A stretch of DNA of 36,919 nucleotides from Aquificota bacterium. GTDB lineage: Bacteria; Aquificota; Aquificia; Aquificales; Hydrogenothermaceae. Made by a program: the position numbers and the translations under genes. The DNA is taken from assembly GCA_013153235.1 (NCBI GenBank), contig JAADEU010000057.1, positions 1-36,919 on the forward strand. The letters are read 5' to 3'. The notes under the pieces were generated by a model. It worked only from the letters and a program-made list of their open reading frames with translations, had not been told where the DNA came from and did not search any database. Shown piece by piece: positions 9,289-17,109 of the stretch. How positions within the stretch are numbered: position 1 is the first letter of the stretch; each line of letters opens with the position of its first letter.

Positions 9289-9327
9289 GTTTTGAAATTT
9301 ATTTTACTACAACAAACAGGAAAATTT

Positions 9328-10767
9328 ATGGCTCCAGAAGAAAATAAAAGACAGCTTGTTATTTTTGGTCTGGGCTTTTTCGGTACAAAAATCCTCGAAA
9401 AGCTCTCAAAAGAATGGGAAATAATAGGTATTGATATTGACTCATCCCGTGTACAGCAGCTCACCGAGGAATTTTCTGACTTTGAAAACATCCAGTTTAT
9501 ATCCGGGGACGCTTCAAGTATCCTGACATGGAAGAAATTACAGACAGAGCGGGTCAAATACATAATATCCACTATCAGGGACAGTGATGTTTCCCTTGAG
9601 GTCTGTCGTATCGCAAGGGAGGTGTTTAACCTTGAAGCCTCCATTATGGTTCTACTGTTTGACGAGGAAAGGCAGGAAGAGTTTGAAAAGTTTGAGGTCA
9701 CAATAATAAAACCTGCAGAAATCATAACAAATGCCGTTGTTTCAAAAATTGAAAAGAACTACACCATTGCAACGAATATTGGTCTGGGTAAAGGGGAGAT
9801 AATTGAGGTTCACATCCTTGCCCGTTCCCATCTTGTGGATAGAAAACTCAAGTACCTTAAGCCGTCAAGATGGAGAATCGCGGCAATTTACAGGGACGGT
9901 GAGCTGATAATCCCCACAGGTGAAGAGAGAATCAAAATCGGCGACAGGGTTGTGATTATCGGCGACCCAAAGGTACTGGAAAATCTGGTGAATATACTCC
10001 TGAAGGGAATTCCCCAGTTTCCCCTCCAGTTTGGTGCTAATTTTGCAACTGTTTACCATCCGAAATACAGAAAAACATTTGAAGAGACCTCATATCTGAA
10101 AAAACACACAAAGGCCCATAAACTCCTGATTTTCCCTTACAGGGGATACAATGTCAGGAAGGATTTTGAGTACATTAAGGAAACGGCGGACATATTTGAG
10201 ATAAAAACATCCGTCGGTGACCCTCTGGAACTTTTCAGACTGGAAGAAAATATAGGCGTGGTGTCCATCCCGTTTATAAAACCCCCATTTTTTACCTGGT
10301 TCAGGCTGAAAAAGATTTTCTCCTCAGCAACAAAACCGTTTCTCCTAAGCAGGGGAAGATTCCCGTACAAAGGACTTGTAATATCCCTCAACAGCCCTGA
10401 CCCTGCCTTCACACTTGAAATGGGAATAGAGATATCAAGATTGATGAAGATTCCATTTGAGGTGGTTTTCAGTGTGATGCCTGAGGAACTGAGGGGAATA
10501 GAGGAGGAAGAGGCCCTCAAGGAGAGAAACAGCATAATAAGCGACTTTGAACACATTTACAAAACAGGGATAAAATACTCGGTCCTTGAGGGTAATCCTG
10601 TTAAGAAAACTGTGGAGTATCTGAAGGAAAAGGAAGATTACCTGCTCATCCTCTCATACGATAAGAAAGAGGAAATATCTGTATTTAATCCAAGTGTACC
10701 ATTTTACATAGCCAAAAATGCAAAAAACTCAACCCTCTGTTTTCCTGTAGAGGAAAGCTATGAGTAA
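9328..10767 (+). CDS. RCK (TrkA-N/TrkA-C) regulatory protein with Usp-like C-terminal half
   Basis: The protein is 479 residues from the ATG at 9328 (AGGA at 9318-9321). The open frame extends upstream to 9001, but that part is antisense to the glycosyltransferase gene. Residues 8-125 form a TrkA-N/RCK nucleotide-binding domain with GLGFFG (14-19) and the acidic strand end GIDID (34-38). Residues about 150-215 form a TrkA-C/RCK-C domain. The remaining 250 or so residues resemble degenerate universal-stress-protein folds, ending with an ILSYDKKE strand and a terminal CFPV strand, but lack the Usp ATP-binding glycine motif. The 8-base overlap with the CPA2 antiporter gene shows this is its cytoplasmic gating or regulatory subunit, responding to NAD(H) or a similar ligand. 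The USP assignment is inference. Confidence 0.85.
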   Translation: MAPEENKRQLVIFGLGFFGTKILEKLSKEWEIIGIDIDSSRVQQLTEEFSDFENIQFISGDASSILTWKKLQTERVKYIISTIRDSDVSLEVCRIAREVFNLEASIMVLLFDEERQEEFEKFEVTIIKPAEIITNAVVSKIEKNYTIATNIGLGKGEIIEVHILARSHLVDRKLKYLKPSRWRIAAIYRDGELIIPTGEERIKIGDRVVIIGDPKVLENLVNILLKGIPQFPLQFGANFATVYHPKYRKTFEETSYLKKHTKAHKLLIFPYRGYNVRKDFEYIKETADIFEIKTSVGDPLELFRLEENIGVVSIPFIKPPFFTWFRLKKIFSSATKPFLLSRGRFPYKGLVISLNSPDPAFTLEMGIEISRLMKIPFEVVFSVMPEELRGIEEEEALKERNSIISDFEHIYKTGIKYSVLEGNPVKKTVEYLKEKEDYLLILSYDKKEEISVFNPSVPFYIAKNAKNSTLCFPVEESYE

Positions 10768-11917
10768 AGAAGAATCAATACTGCTCCTTGTTGTATCTGT
10801 AGGGGCATTTGTCGTTCCATTTATAAGCAGAAAACTGATGCTCCCCTCAGCTGTAGGGGAGATTATTTTTGGCCTTGTGATTGGGGTTTTTTTCAAGGAA
10901 GCAACAGAGAGTCTTACGGTTATACACTTTCTGGGGAGTCTTGGATTTTTGATTCTGATGTACCTTGCCGGGCTGGAGATAAACTTCGAGAGAATAAAGA
11001 TAACACCACGGAGAGAACTGATTATATATCTCATATCCCTCATTATAATTATTGGAACCTCATTTGCCGTTGTGTACTACACAGACCAGCCTGTTATCAA
11101 CGCACTTATATACCTAACTGTGGCAGTGGGACTGTTGTACCCTGTTCTTAAAGACAGCGGACTTCTGAATACAGACTTTGCACAGTCAACACTGATAATC
11201 GCCAGTCTTGGTGAAGTACTGAGTCTACTGTTTATATCTGGCTTTTTCCTTTACTTTGAGTACGGTCTATCTAAGCAGACATTTATACATCTGTTTGAGA
11301 TTTATCTGTTTTTCTTTATAGCCTATCTTGTTCTTAAGTTTTTCCAGCTTTACGCATGGTGGAACCCAAAAAAAGCCTTCACTTTTATAAAGACAGACGA
11401 CCCTACAGAAACCGATGTGAGGGCAAACTTTGCAAACATGTTCATATTTGCAGCTCTTGCAAATCTCCTTGGACTGGAATACATAATCGGTGCATTTTTT
11501 GGGGGAATGCTCTTTGCAATGGTATTTAAAAAGAGACACGAGATACAGGAAAAAATCAGTAGTTTTGGATACGGCTTTTTAATTCCCGTGTTTTTCATCG
11601 AAGTAGGCCTCAGGTTTGACCTGTTCAATCTCCTGAAGAAGGAAATTATTCTTGGAGCCGTTGGCATCTCGATAACAATCTTACTGGTGAGGGTTGCCGG
11701 TGCATTACCACTGTTTTTTTCAGGTTTTTCCTTCAGGGAGGTCCTTGCATTTCCATTTGCCCTGTCCATGCCCCTCACCCTCCTTGTGGCAATAGCAACG
11801 CTGGGACTTGAAACAGGGGTAATAAATCAGGATTACGCCTCCATGATTATCCTCTCTGCCCTTATCAGTGGTATACTCTATCCCTGGTTGTTTAAATTTA
11901 TAACAAGATTATCTTAA
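10760..11917 (+). CDS. CPA2-family cation/proton antiporter membrane subunit
   Basis: This 385-residue polytopic protein has about 12 predicted membrane helices and typical CPA2 (Na_H_Exchanger) features: an N-terminal LPSAVGEIIFGLVIG stretch, an LAGLEI segment around residue 70, and the PVFFIEVGL segment before the late helices. It ends shortly after the last helix and has no TrkA-N tail, so regulation is supplied by the separate RCK protein encoded upstream. The start ATG at 10760 lies inside the end of that gene, preceded by GAGGAAAG, which suggests translational coupling. The likely role is K+(Na+)/H+ exchange for pH or osmotic homeostasis. The transported ion is not determinable from sequence. 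Confidence 0.9.
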   Translation: MSKEESILLLVVSVGAFVVPFISRKLMLPSAVGEIIFGLVIGVFFKEATESLTVIHFLGSLGFLILMYLAGLEINFERIKITPRRELIIYLISLIIIIGTSFAVVYYTDQPVINALIYLTVAVGLLYPVLKDSGLLNTDFAQSTLIIASLGEVLSLLFISGFFLYFEYGLSKQTFIHLFEIYLFFFIAYLVLKFFQLYAWWNPKKAFTFIKTDDPTETDVRANFANMFIFAALANLLGLEYIIGAFFGGMLFAMVFKKRHEIQEKISSFGYGFLIPVFFIEVGLRFDLFNLLKKEIILGAVGISITILLVRVAGALPLFFSGFSFREVLAFPFALSMPLTLLVAIATLGLETGVINQDYASMIILSALISGILYPWLFKFITRLS

Positions 11918-11934
11918 AGATAAAGGGTTTTAAT

Positions 11935-12552
11935 ATGTACAATCTGACTACTGATGAGGCTGTTTTTACGGTTATAGACCTTGAAACAACCGGATTTGTC
12001 CCTGAAAGGGACTACATAATTGAGATAGCTGCCATAAAATTCCAGGGACATCTGGAAATAGACAGATTCTGGCAACTGGTAAGACCGGATATAGACTTTA
12101 TACCCCCCTATATCACAGAGCTTACCGGTATAACAAATGCCATGGTAATAGACCAGCCAAAAATAGAGGATGTACTACCGGACTTTATCAGGTTCATACA
12201 GGACACAATACTTGTGGCCCATAATGTAAAATTTGACCTTTCTTTTCTTAACTATAATGCAAGACTATATCTGGGAAAAACAATAAAAAACCCCTCCATA
12301 TGCACTGACAACCTTGCAAGGAGAATACTGCCGGAGATAGACAGCAAATCCCTGGAGCATGTTGCTTACCACCTTAATATCCCGTACAGACAGAAACACA
12401 GGGCAATGTCCGATGCTGAGGTAACGATGAAAGTTTTTGAGAAGATGCTCCAGTTCCTTGAGGATTACAATGTTAACAGGGTGATTGATATAATAAAACT
12501 CTCAGAGGGTAAAAGAATTAACTACAGGGAAAAAAGGAGAAAGTATGTTTAA
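11935..12552 (+). CDS. DnaQ-like (DEDDh) 3'-5' exonuclease
   Basis: The 205 residues form a single exonuclease domain with all three DEDDh motifs: ExoI DLETTG (about 16-21), ExoII HNVKFDLSFLN (about 95-105) and ExoIII HRAMSDAE (about 152-159), the histidine marking the DEDDh subclass. It resembles the epsilon proofreading subunit of DNA polymerase III or the exonuclease domain fused to PolC. A C-terminal tail of about 35 basic residues could contact a polymerase. The gene lies 17 bases after the antiporter and overlaps proC by 8 bases. Whether it is the replicative proofreader or a repair nuclease cannot be settled here. Confidence 0.88.
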   Translation: MYNLTTDEAVFTVIDLETTGFVPERDYIIEIAAIKFQGHLEIDRFWQLVRPDIDFIPPYITELTGITNAMVIDQPKIEDVLPDFIRFIQDTILVAHNVKFDLSFLNYNARLYLGKTIKNPSICTDNLARRILPEIDSKSLEHVAYHLNIPYRQKHRAMSDAEVTMKVFEKMLQFLEDYNVNRVIDIIKLSEGKRINYREKRRKYV

Positions 12553-13342
12553 GGTAGGTCTCATCGGTGCAGGAAACATGGGAGAGGCAATTGTTAGAGG
12601 TCTTGTAAACAGCAATACTGTGAAATCTACCGAGATAATAGTTTCTGATATAGACAGGAACAGGATAGACACACTTGTGGAAAGGTATAATGTCGCCGGA
12701 ACAACCAGTAACAGAAGGGTTGTTGAGAACTCCCAGATAGTTTTCCTTGCTGTAAAGCCTAAAGACCTCCAAAAAACCCTGGAACCGCTTAAAGACAGCT
12801 TTAAAGAAGGCCAGATTCTGATTTCTGTACTGGCAGGTATTCCTGTGGAAAAAATTCAGGAAATAACAGACAGACCCTATATCGTGAGAATCATGCCAAA
12901 CACCCCTGCCCTCATCGGGGAAGGTGCAATAGGCCTTGCATACGGCACACTCCCAGAAGAAAAAAAGGAAGAGATAAAAAAACTCCTCCAGGTTCTGGGG
13001 ACTGTCGTTGAGGTGGATGAGAGCCTGATGGATGCCGTTACAGGTCTGTCAGGAAGTGGACCGGCATACGTATTCATGTTTATAGAAGGCCTGATACAGG
13101 GGGGAATCAAGCAGGGACTGTCCCACCAGCAGGCCAGGGAACTTGCAGTCCAGACGGTTATTGGGGCTGCTATGATGATAAAAGAAACAGGAGAACACCC
13201 GGCTGTATTGAGGGATATGGTCAGCTCACCTGCAGGTACTACCATACACGGACTTCATGTCCTTGAAGAAAAGGGACTCAAGGATGCCGTTATCTCTGCT
13301 GTGGAAAAAGCAACAGAAAGGAGCAGACAGCTGGCTAAATAA
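12545..13342 (+). CDS. proC: Pyrroline-5-carboxylate reductase
   Basis: ProC reduces 1-pyrroline-5-carboxylate to proline with NAD(P)H, the last step of proline synthesis. The 265-residue length is standard. The N-terminal Rossmann motif is GLIGAGNMGEAI (5-16). The C-terminal dimerisation and substrate domain carries the ProC signature around SGSGPAYVF and DMVSSPAGTTIHGL. The ATG overlaps the end of the exonuclease gene by 8 bases, with AAGGAG upstream. Its stop overlaps that of convergent hemW over 13335-13342. Confidence 0.97.
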   Translation: MFKVGLIGAGNMGEAIVRGLVNSNTVKSTEIIVSDIDRNRIDTLVERYNVAGTTSNRRVVENSQIVFLAVKPKDLQKTLEPLKDSFKEGQILISVLAGIPVEKIQEITDRPYIVRIMPNTPALIGEGAIGLAYGTLPEEKKEEIKKLLQVLGTVVEVDESLMDAVTGLSGSGPAYVFMFIEGLIQGGIKQGLSHQQARELAVQTVIGAAMMIKETGEHPAVLRDMVSSPAGTTIHGLHVLEEKGLKDAVISAVEKATERSRQLAK

Positions 13343-14438
13343 GGGATGCAGATATACTGTTTGAGACCATCAGTCCCTTTCTGGTTAACCTGAACCTCCC
13401 ATTTTCGATAACACCAAGGCCCTCCTCCACCAGTCCTTCCACAAACCCAAGCTTTTCTTCAATCAGCTGAAGGGGAATGCCCTCTGTAAGTCTCAGCCCA
13501 AGCATTATCTCTTCTTTTCTTTCCTCTTCCCTGTCTATCTCATCCACAAACTCAACAGGAAGCCTGTTTTCCTCCACACTCTTTAGATACTGGAAGAGAT
13601 TTTTTGTGTTGCCTGCTCTTTTATTTTTATAAAAGGACCATGCAGACACGCCTACCCCGAGAAATTCATTCCTCTTCCAGTAATGGAGGTTATGTCTGCA
13701 CCGGTAACCCTCTTTCGCCCAGTTAGAAAGCTCATACCTGTAAAAACCCCTGTCATTTAGAAAATCATCAATTATTGAAAAAAGCCCATACAGCCTGTCA
13801 TCATCTGGGAGTTTCACCTCTCCCCTCTTTACCATCTGTCCAAGGGCTGTATTCTCATACGGAGTCAGCATGTAGGCAGATATGTGGGTCACAGGCAGGG
13901 AGGTAAAAAAATGCAGGTCCTTTTCAAGACTATCTCCGGTCTGTCCAGGCAGACCATAAATCATATCAAGGCTTATATTTCTGAATCCTGCATCGAATGC
14001 ATCCATAACGGTTTTTACTGTATCCTCCGGAAAGTGATTCCTGCCAAGGAAGGAGAGATTTTCCCTTATAAAGGACTGTGCCCCAACACTTACCCTGTTT
14101 ACACCTGCCCTATAAATAGCTTTAAACTCACCGTATCTATAGGTTGCAGGATTGACCTCAATTGTAATTTCCACATCCCTTTCAACAGGAATATGTGCAT
14201 TTATAAACTGGAGGATTTCATCTATCATCTGGGGAGGCAGTATAGACGGTGTCCCCCCACCAAAGTAAATGGTGTTAACACAAAAATCCAGCTGTGAAGC
14301 GTAAAGCTGTATCTCTTTTTTAACAGCTTTAACATATCTCGTGTAAATCTCATCAGAATTTAGCTCCACAGAGGTAAAATCACAGTACGGACATTTAAGA
14401 CTACAGAACGGAATGTGTATGTATATACCCTTCACCAT
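13335..14438 (-). CDS. hemW: HemW, radical SAM heme chaperone (HemN-like)
   Basis: This 367-residue protein is of the HemN/HemW radical SAM family. The [4Fe-4S]/SAM motif is CSLKCPYC (Cys12, Cys16, Cys19), followed by the SAM-binding FGGGTPS and the HNLHYWKRNEFLGVG segment seen in HemW. It lacks the extra N-terminal residues of true oxygen-independent coproporphyrinogen oxidase HemN, so a heme-transfer chaperone role is favoured over porphyrinogen oxidation. No good Shine-Dalgarno site precedes the ATG. A TTGATA/TATTTT pair (14475-14470 and 14453-14448, minus strand, 16-base spacer) would start transcription almost at the ATG, so the mRNA may be leaderless. It is monocistronic and convergent with proC. 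Confidence 0.9.
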   Translation of the reverse strand: MVKGIYIHIPFCSLKCPYCDFTSVELNSDEIYTRYVKAVKKEIQLYASQLDFCVNTIYFGGGTPSILPPQMIDEILQFINAHIPVERDVEITIEVNPATYRYGEFKAIYRAGVNRVSVGAQSFIRENLSFLGRNHFPEDTVKTVMDAFDAGFRNISLDMIYGLPGQTGDSLEKDLHFFTSLPVTHISAYMLTPYENTALGQMVKRGEVKLPDDDRLYGLFSIIDDFLNDRGFYRYELSNWAKEGYRCRHNLHYWKRNEFLGVGVSAWSFYKNKRAGNTKNLFQYLKSVEENRLPVEFVDEIDREEERKEEIMLGLRLTEGIPLQLIEEKLGFVEGLVEEGLGVIENGRFRLTRKGLMVSNSISASLI

Positions 14439-14486
14439 AACAGGATTAAAATAACACTTATTTTGAAAATATCAAACATTGTTATA

Positions 14487-14515
14487 TTGCAATTTAACAG
14501 TGGTTAGCATATACT
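14487..14515 (+). promoter_or_regulatory. Sigma-70-type promoter of the ferredoxin gene
   Basis: TTGCAA (14487-14492), a 17-base spacer and TATACT (14510-14515) form a near-consensus housekeeping promoter. Transcription would start near 14522, about 37 bases before the ferredoxin ATG, followed by the near-perfect ribosome binding site AAGGAGGT (14543-14550). Confidence 0.75.
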
Positions 14516-14558
14516 ATAAAAGCTCAAGGTTTACTAAATACTAAGGAGGTTTAGACAA

Positions 14559-14783
14559 ATGAAAGTTAAAGTATCTGTTGACCAGGATCTCTGCACAGCT
14601 TGCGCACTTTGCTACGACGAGCTTCCAGAGGTTTACGAAGACCAGGGTGACGGAATTGCTAAAGTTAAGGACGACATCGGTGGTGACGGTGCTGTTATAG
14701 AAGGAGAACTGGCTGAAAGAGCTCTTGAAATCACTGAAGAGTGCCCATCTGGCGCACTTATCACTGAGGTTGTAGAAGAGTAA
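14559..14783 (+). CDS. Single-cluster [4Fe-4S] ferredoxin
   Basis: This 74-residue acidic electron carrier has Cys12, Cys15 and Cys18 in CTACALC and Cys62 in ECPSGA, giving one [4Fe-4S] cluster and no second cysteine set. The loop between (DDIGGDGAVIEGE) is acidic. It would shuttle low-potential electrons to oxidoreductases in the cytoplasm. Its codon choice differs from its neighbours (GCT, GTT, TGC, few ATA or AGG), typical of a highly expressed gene, and it has a strong promoter and ribosome binding site. It is monocistronic, between divergent hemW and a convergent membrane gene. Its redox partners are not encoded nearby. Confidence 0.93.
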   Translation: MKVKVSVDQDLCTACALCYDELPEVYEDQGDGIAKVKDDIGGDGAVIEGELAERALEITEECPSGALITEVVEE

Positions 14784-14790
14784 TAATCAG

Positions 14791-14808
14791 GGGGAGGTTT
14801 TCCTCCCC
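14791..14808 (+). terminator. GC-rich hairpin between ferredoxin and convergent gene
   Basis: GGGGAGG (14791-14797), TTTT loop, CCTCCCC (14802-14808) forms a perfect 7-base stem 7 bases after the ferredoxin stop. It lies between convergent genes, so it may end transcripts from both sides. No U run follows on either strand, so efficiency is uncertain. Confidence 0.55.
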
Positions 14809-14811
14809 GTA

Positions 14812-15132
14812 TCACTCCTGTACCTTCTTTAATCTTTCCCTTTCCTGTTTTTCTATCTTTTCATGGAGCTGGAGAATATCAACCTTTGGTTTTTCCACAT
14901 CCCTGAAGTGCCCTTTAAAAAATAGACCAAGGATGATTGCAAGCCACCCGGCTATCATAAATAACCTTGCAAATAAAACAACAAGGTAACCTCTAAAATC
15001 AGACTCATTTCTGGCAAACTCAGAATTAAAAAAGTCTATACTCCTCTCAACCATATAAATACCTATAGAAAGGACCATCAGGGATAGAAGTATAACCGTT
15101 ACCGTTTTTGGGGTGAGTTTTAATCTAGGCAT
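14812..15132 (-). CDS. Small two-helix membrane protein (106 aa), unknown function
   Basis: I do not recognise this family. From the ATG at 15132 (GGAGGGG upstream; the open frame reaches 15180 but has no comparable site) the protein has a basic N-terminus, a transmembrane helix at about residues 10-30, a second at about 50-75, and a charged, probably helical C-terminal tail (IEKQERERLKK). The loop between the helices contains RSIDFFNSEFARNESDFRG. It is the last gene of the HerA-NurA-Sir2 series, 62 bases after the Sir2 stop. Confidence 0.7.
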   Translation of the reverse strand: MPRLKLTPKTVTVILLSLMVLSIGIYMVERSIDFFNSEFARNESDFRGYLVVLFARLFMIAGWLAIILGLFFKGHFRDVEKPKVDILQLHEKIEKQERERLKKVQE

Positions 15133-15194
15133 TTTAACCCCTCCACACTTTATGGACGGGGTAAATATATGCAAGGACACGGATTTTTCAAAAA

Positions 15195-16037
15195 TTACAC
15201 AATACCTTCTGTAATGGCCTTGATTCCTTCCAGTCCACCCATAGGAATAGGAATATGTCTGGAAGATGGTACATCGTAGTCCCTGGGATTGATTCTTATC
15301 AGGGTGCCGTAGAACTGGTCTGCAACTCTTTCTGAAAGTATTCTAACTGTTGGAACCGCCTTACCTGCACCTATCTCGATAATAACCAGTTTATACCCCA
15401 TGTCGTCTATCTTTTCCAGCCATCTTTCAAATCTGAACTCCTGTCCGGCAGTTCTGTGGGGAATCCACTCCCAGTCCCCAAACATCAGAATATTTGGCCT
15501 TGCAATTTCCTTACAGTGTTTACAAAGGGGAAGAGGGTCTTTTGCCCTGAAATTTTCCATGTCAATCTCTATCTCAACATCATCGGCAGGCCATATATCG
15601 TCCATACAGGGGACGCTGCACTGGAGGTGATGTATTGAGCCGTGAACCTCCACTATCCTCTTTTCGTCATAACCTGCTTTCTGGAACTGTCCATCGACAT
15701 TTGAGGTAAAGACAAAGTAACCGCCTTTTTTACTTTCCCCAAGCTTTCTCAGTATGTGGAATCCCTCATGGGGCTGTGTTTCCCTGTACAGATTCAGCCT
15801 GTGACCGTAAAATGCCCAGGCCAGATGCGGGTCTTCCTTAAACCATCTGGGATTTGCAAGTTCCTCAAACCTCAAACCAAGCTTTCTTGCTATTGGATAT
15901 GCCCTCCAGAATCCTTCTGTACCCCTGAAGTCAGGAAGTCCGCTGTCAACACCCATTCCGGCCCCTGCTGTTATCAAAACAGCATCCGCCTCTTTAATGA
16001 CCTCTTTTGCCCTGCTGATATTATTTTCCAGGTTCAT
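15195..16037 (-). CDS. Sir2-family NAD-dependent protein deacylase
   Basis: Sirtuins remove acyl groups from lysines using NAD+. I chose the ATG at 16037 (280 residues) because CGGGGGA precedes it; upstream codons overlap the creatininase gene. The NAD-binding motif is GAGMGVDSGLPDFRG (25-39), Asn113 and Asp115 lie in TSNVDGQ, and the catalytic base is His132 in VHGS. A zinc site is likely from Cys140/Cys144 (C-x3-C rather than the usual C-x2-C) and a later CKHC pair at about 177-180. Met-Gly-Val in place of the common Ile-Ser-Thr/Ala and FGDWEW in place of WFGE suggest a divergent subgroup. The fold is a stand-alone enzyme, not the SIR2 NADase domain of defence systems. Gap to creatininase is 23 bases. 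Confidence 0.88.
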   Translation of the reverse strand: MNLENNISRAKEVIKEADAVLITAGAGMGVDSGLPDFRGTEGFWRAYPIARKLGLRFEELANPRWFKEDPHLAWAFYGHRLNLYRETQPHEGFHILRKLGESKKGGYFVFTSNVDGQFQKAGYDEKRIVEVHGSIHHLQCSVPCMDDIWPADDVEIEIDMENFRAKDPLPLCKHCKEIARPNILMFGDWEWIPHRTAGQEFRFERWLEKIDDMGYKLVIIEIGAGKAVPTVRILSERVADQFYGTLIRINPRDYDVPSSRHIPIPMGGLEGIKAITEGIV

Positions 16038-16060
16038 GATTTTCCCCCGGGAAACTTTTA

Positions 16061-16798
16061 TTACAGAAGTTTCATTTTCATTATCTCCCTGACCCTGTGG
16101 GCCACCGTTCTGACAGCTTCTTCCAAAATCAGTTTTCCGTACTTTTCCTTTGCAAGCCATGGGGCCGATTCCATTCTTCCGTCCGGATAGGCCTGTTTAA
16201 ACTCTTCCCTGGAAAGTGGAAAGTACACATTATTTCTGGTTATTCTCTTTTTTTCCGATGGTTTGGTTTTAAAAGCTTCCGGCCTTAACAGTTTTGTTAT
16301 AGAAACCTCAGAAGGTGTGGCGTGATAACCATTTTTATCCTCAAATATGTCCCTTTCAACCTCCTGAACTTCAGGGAGTAAAAACCACGATATAATCTCG
16401 AATATCCCTTTCCTGTTTTCATACTTGAGCTGGGAAAACGCCGTTTTTACAGGCTCTATGTTACCTCCGTGGCCGTTGATAAATACTATTCTCTTAAATC
16501 CGTGGTCTAAAAATGAGACCACAATATCCCTTGCCACAGATACCATCGTTTCAGGAGAAAGGGTAACAGTGCCTTTAAATCCCATGTGGTGCTGGGACAT
16601 ACCGTAACACAGTGTTGGAGCAACGAGGATATCCAGTCTTTTTCCAACTTCCCTTGCAACAGCCTCTGCAGTTATAAAGTCGGTCCCTATAAGACCGTAC
16701 GGACTGTGCTGCTCTGTGGAACCTAAAGGAACAAGGACGATATCCTTTTCAATCAGATAGGCCTCAACCTCTACATAGGACATATTTTCCAGCAGCAT
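16061..16798 (-). CDS. Creatininase-family amidohydrolase
   Basis: This 245-residue metal-dependent hydrolase belongs to the creatinine amidohydrolase family, whose members cleave cyclic or linear amide bonds; ArfB and MftE are relatives. Metal ligands are visible in GSTEQH and the nearby IGTD, in the FINGHGGN motif (about 105-112), and in a later conserved Glu in HATPSEVS. I took the ATG at 16798; a GTG one codon upstream is also possible. The stop of the ComEA-like gene and this ATG share one base (TGATG), so translation is coupled. The substrate is unknown. Adjacency to a sirtuin suggests amide or NAD-related chemistry, but this is speculation. Confidence 0.85.
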   Translation of the reverse strand: MLLENMSYVEVEAYLIEKDIVLVPLGSTEQHSPYGLIGTDFITAEAVAREVGKRLDILVAPTLCYGMSQHHMGFKGTVTLSPETMVSVARDIVVSFLDHGFKRIVFINGHGGNIEPVKTAFSQLKYENRKGIFEIISWFLLPEVQEVERDIFEDKNGYHATPSEVSITKLLRPEAFKTKPSEKKRITRNNVYFPLSREEFKQAYPDGRMESAPWLAKEKYGKLILEEAVRTVAHRVREIMKMKLL

Positions 16799-17109
16799 CA
16801 CTCCACCTTCAGGTAGTATTTGAACTTTTTATAATATCTCAGATGGCTCAGCTGTTTCAAATCTGTAATTTTTTCCCTATTCCTCAACCGGATTATTTCA
16901 TCAGCGGTTTTTTCCCCTATGTAGGGCACAGATACAAGTTCCTCTTTTGTGGCTGAATTTACACTGACTTTCAGTTTTCCGGGGGAATGCCTACCATCTC
17001 CCGGGACAAACCAGTGGTATATTATTCCGGACAGAATAAGTACACCGGTAAATAGAAACTGAACACCAAGTACCTTCCTATTCAAGACCTTCCCTTCCGT
17101 GGAGTTCAT
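16798..17109 (-). CDS. ComEA-like helix-hairpin-helix protein, membrane-anchored
   Basis: From the ATG at 17109 the protein is 103 residues with one transmembrane helix near the N-terminus (LGVQFLFTGVLILSGIIYHW) and a C-terminal helix-hairpin-helix domain (SVNSATKEELVSVPYIGEKTADEI), as in ComEA DNA-uptake receptors. The topology puts the DNA-binding part outside the inner membrane. The start is uncertain: a TTG at 17085 has the better ribosome binding site (GGAAGG) and would remove only 8 residues. The gene overlaps the end of nurA by 8-32 bases. It could serve natural DNA uptake or another envelope DNA or protein contact. Confidence 0.78.
   Translation of the reverse strand: MNSTEGKVLNRKVLGVQFLFTGVLILSGIIYHWFVPGDGRHSPGKLKVSVNSATKEELVSVPYIGEKTADEIIRLRNREKITDLKQLSHLRYYKKFKYYLKVE

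Noticed and set aside
9001..9327. Upstream extension of the RCK gene
   Set aside because: The segment is antisense to the glycosyltransferase gene; the RCK domain begins shortly after the ATG at 9328, which has a ribosome binding site.
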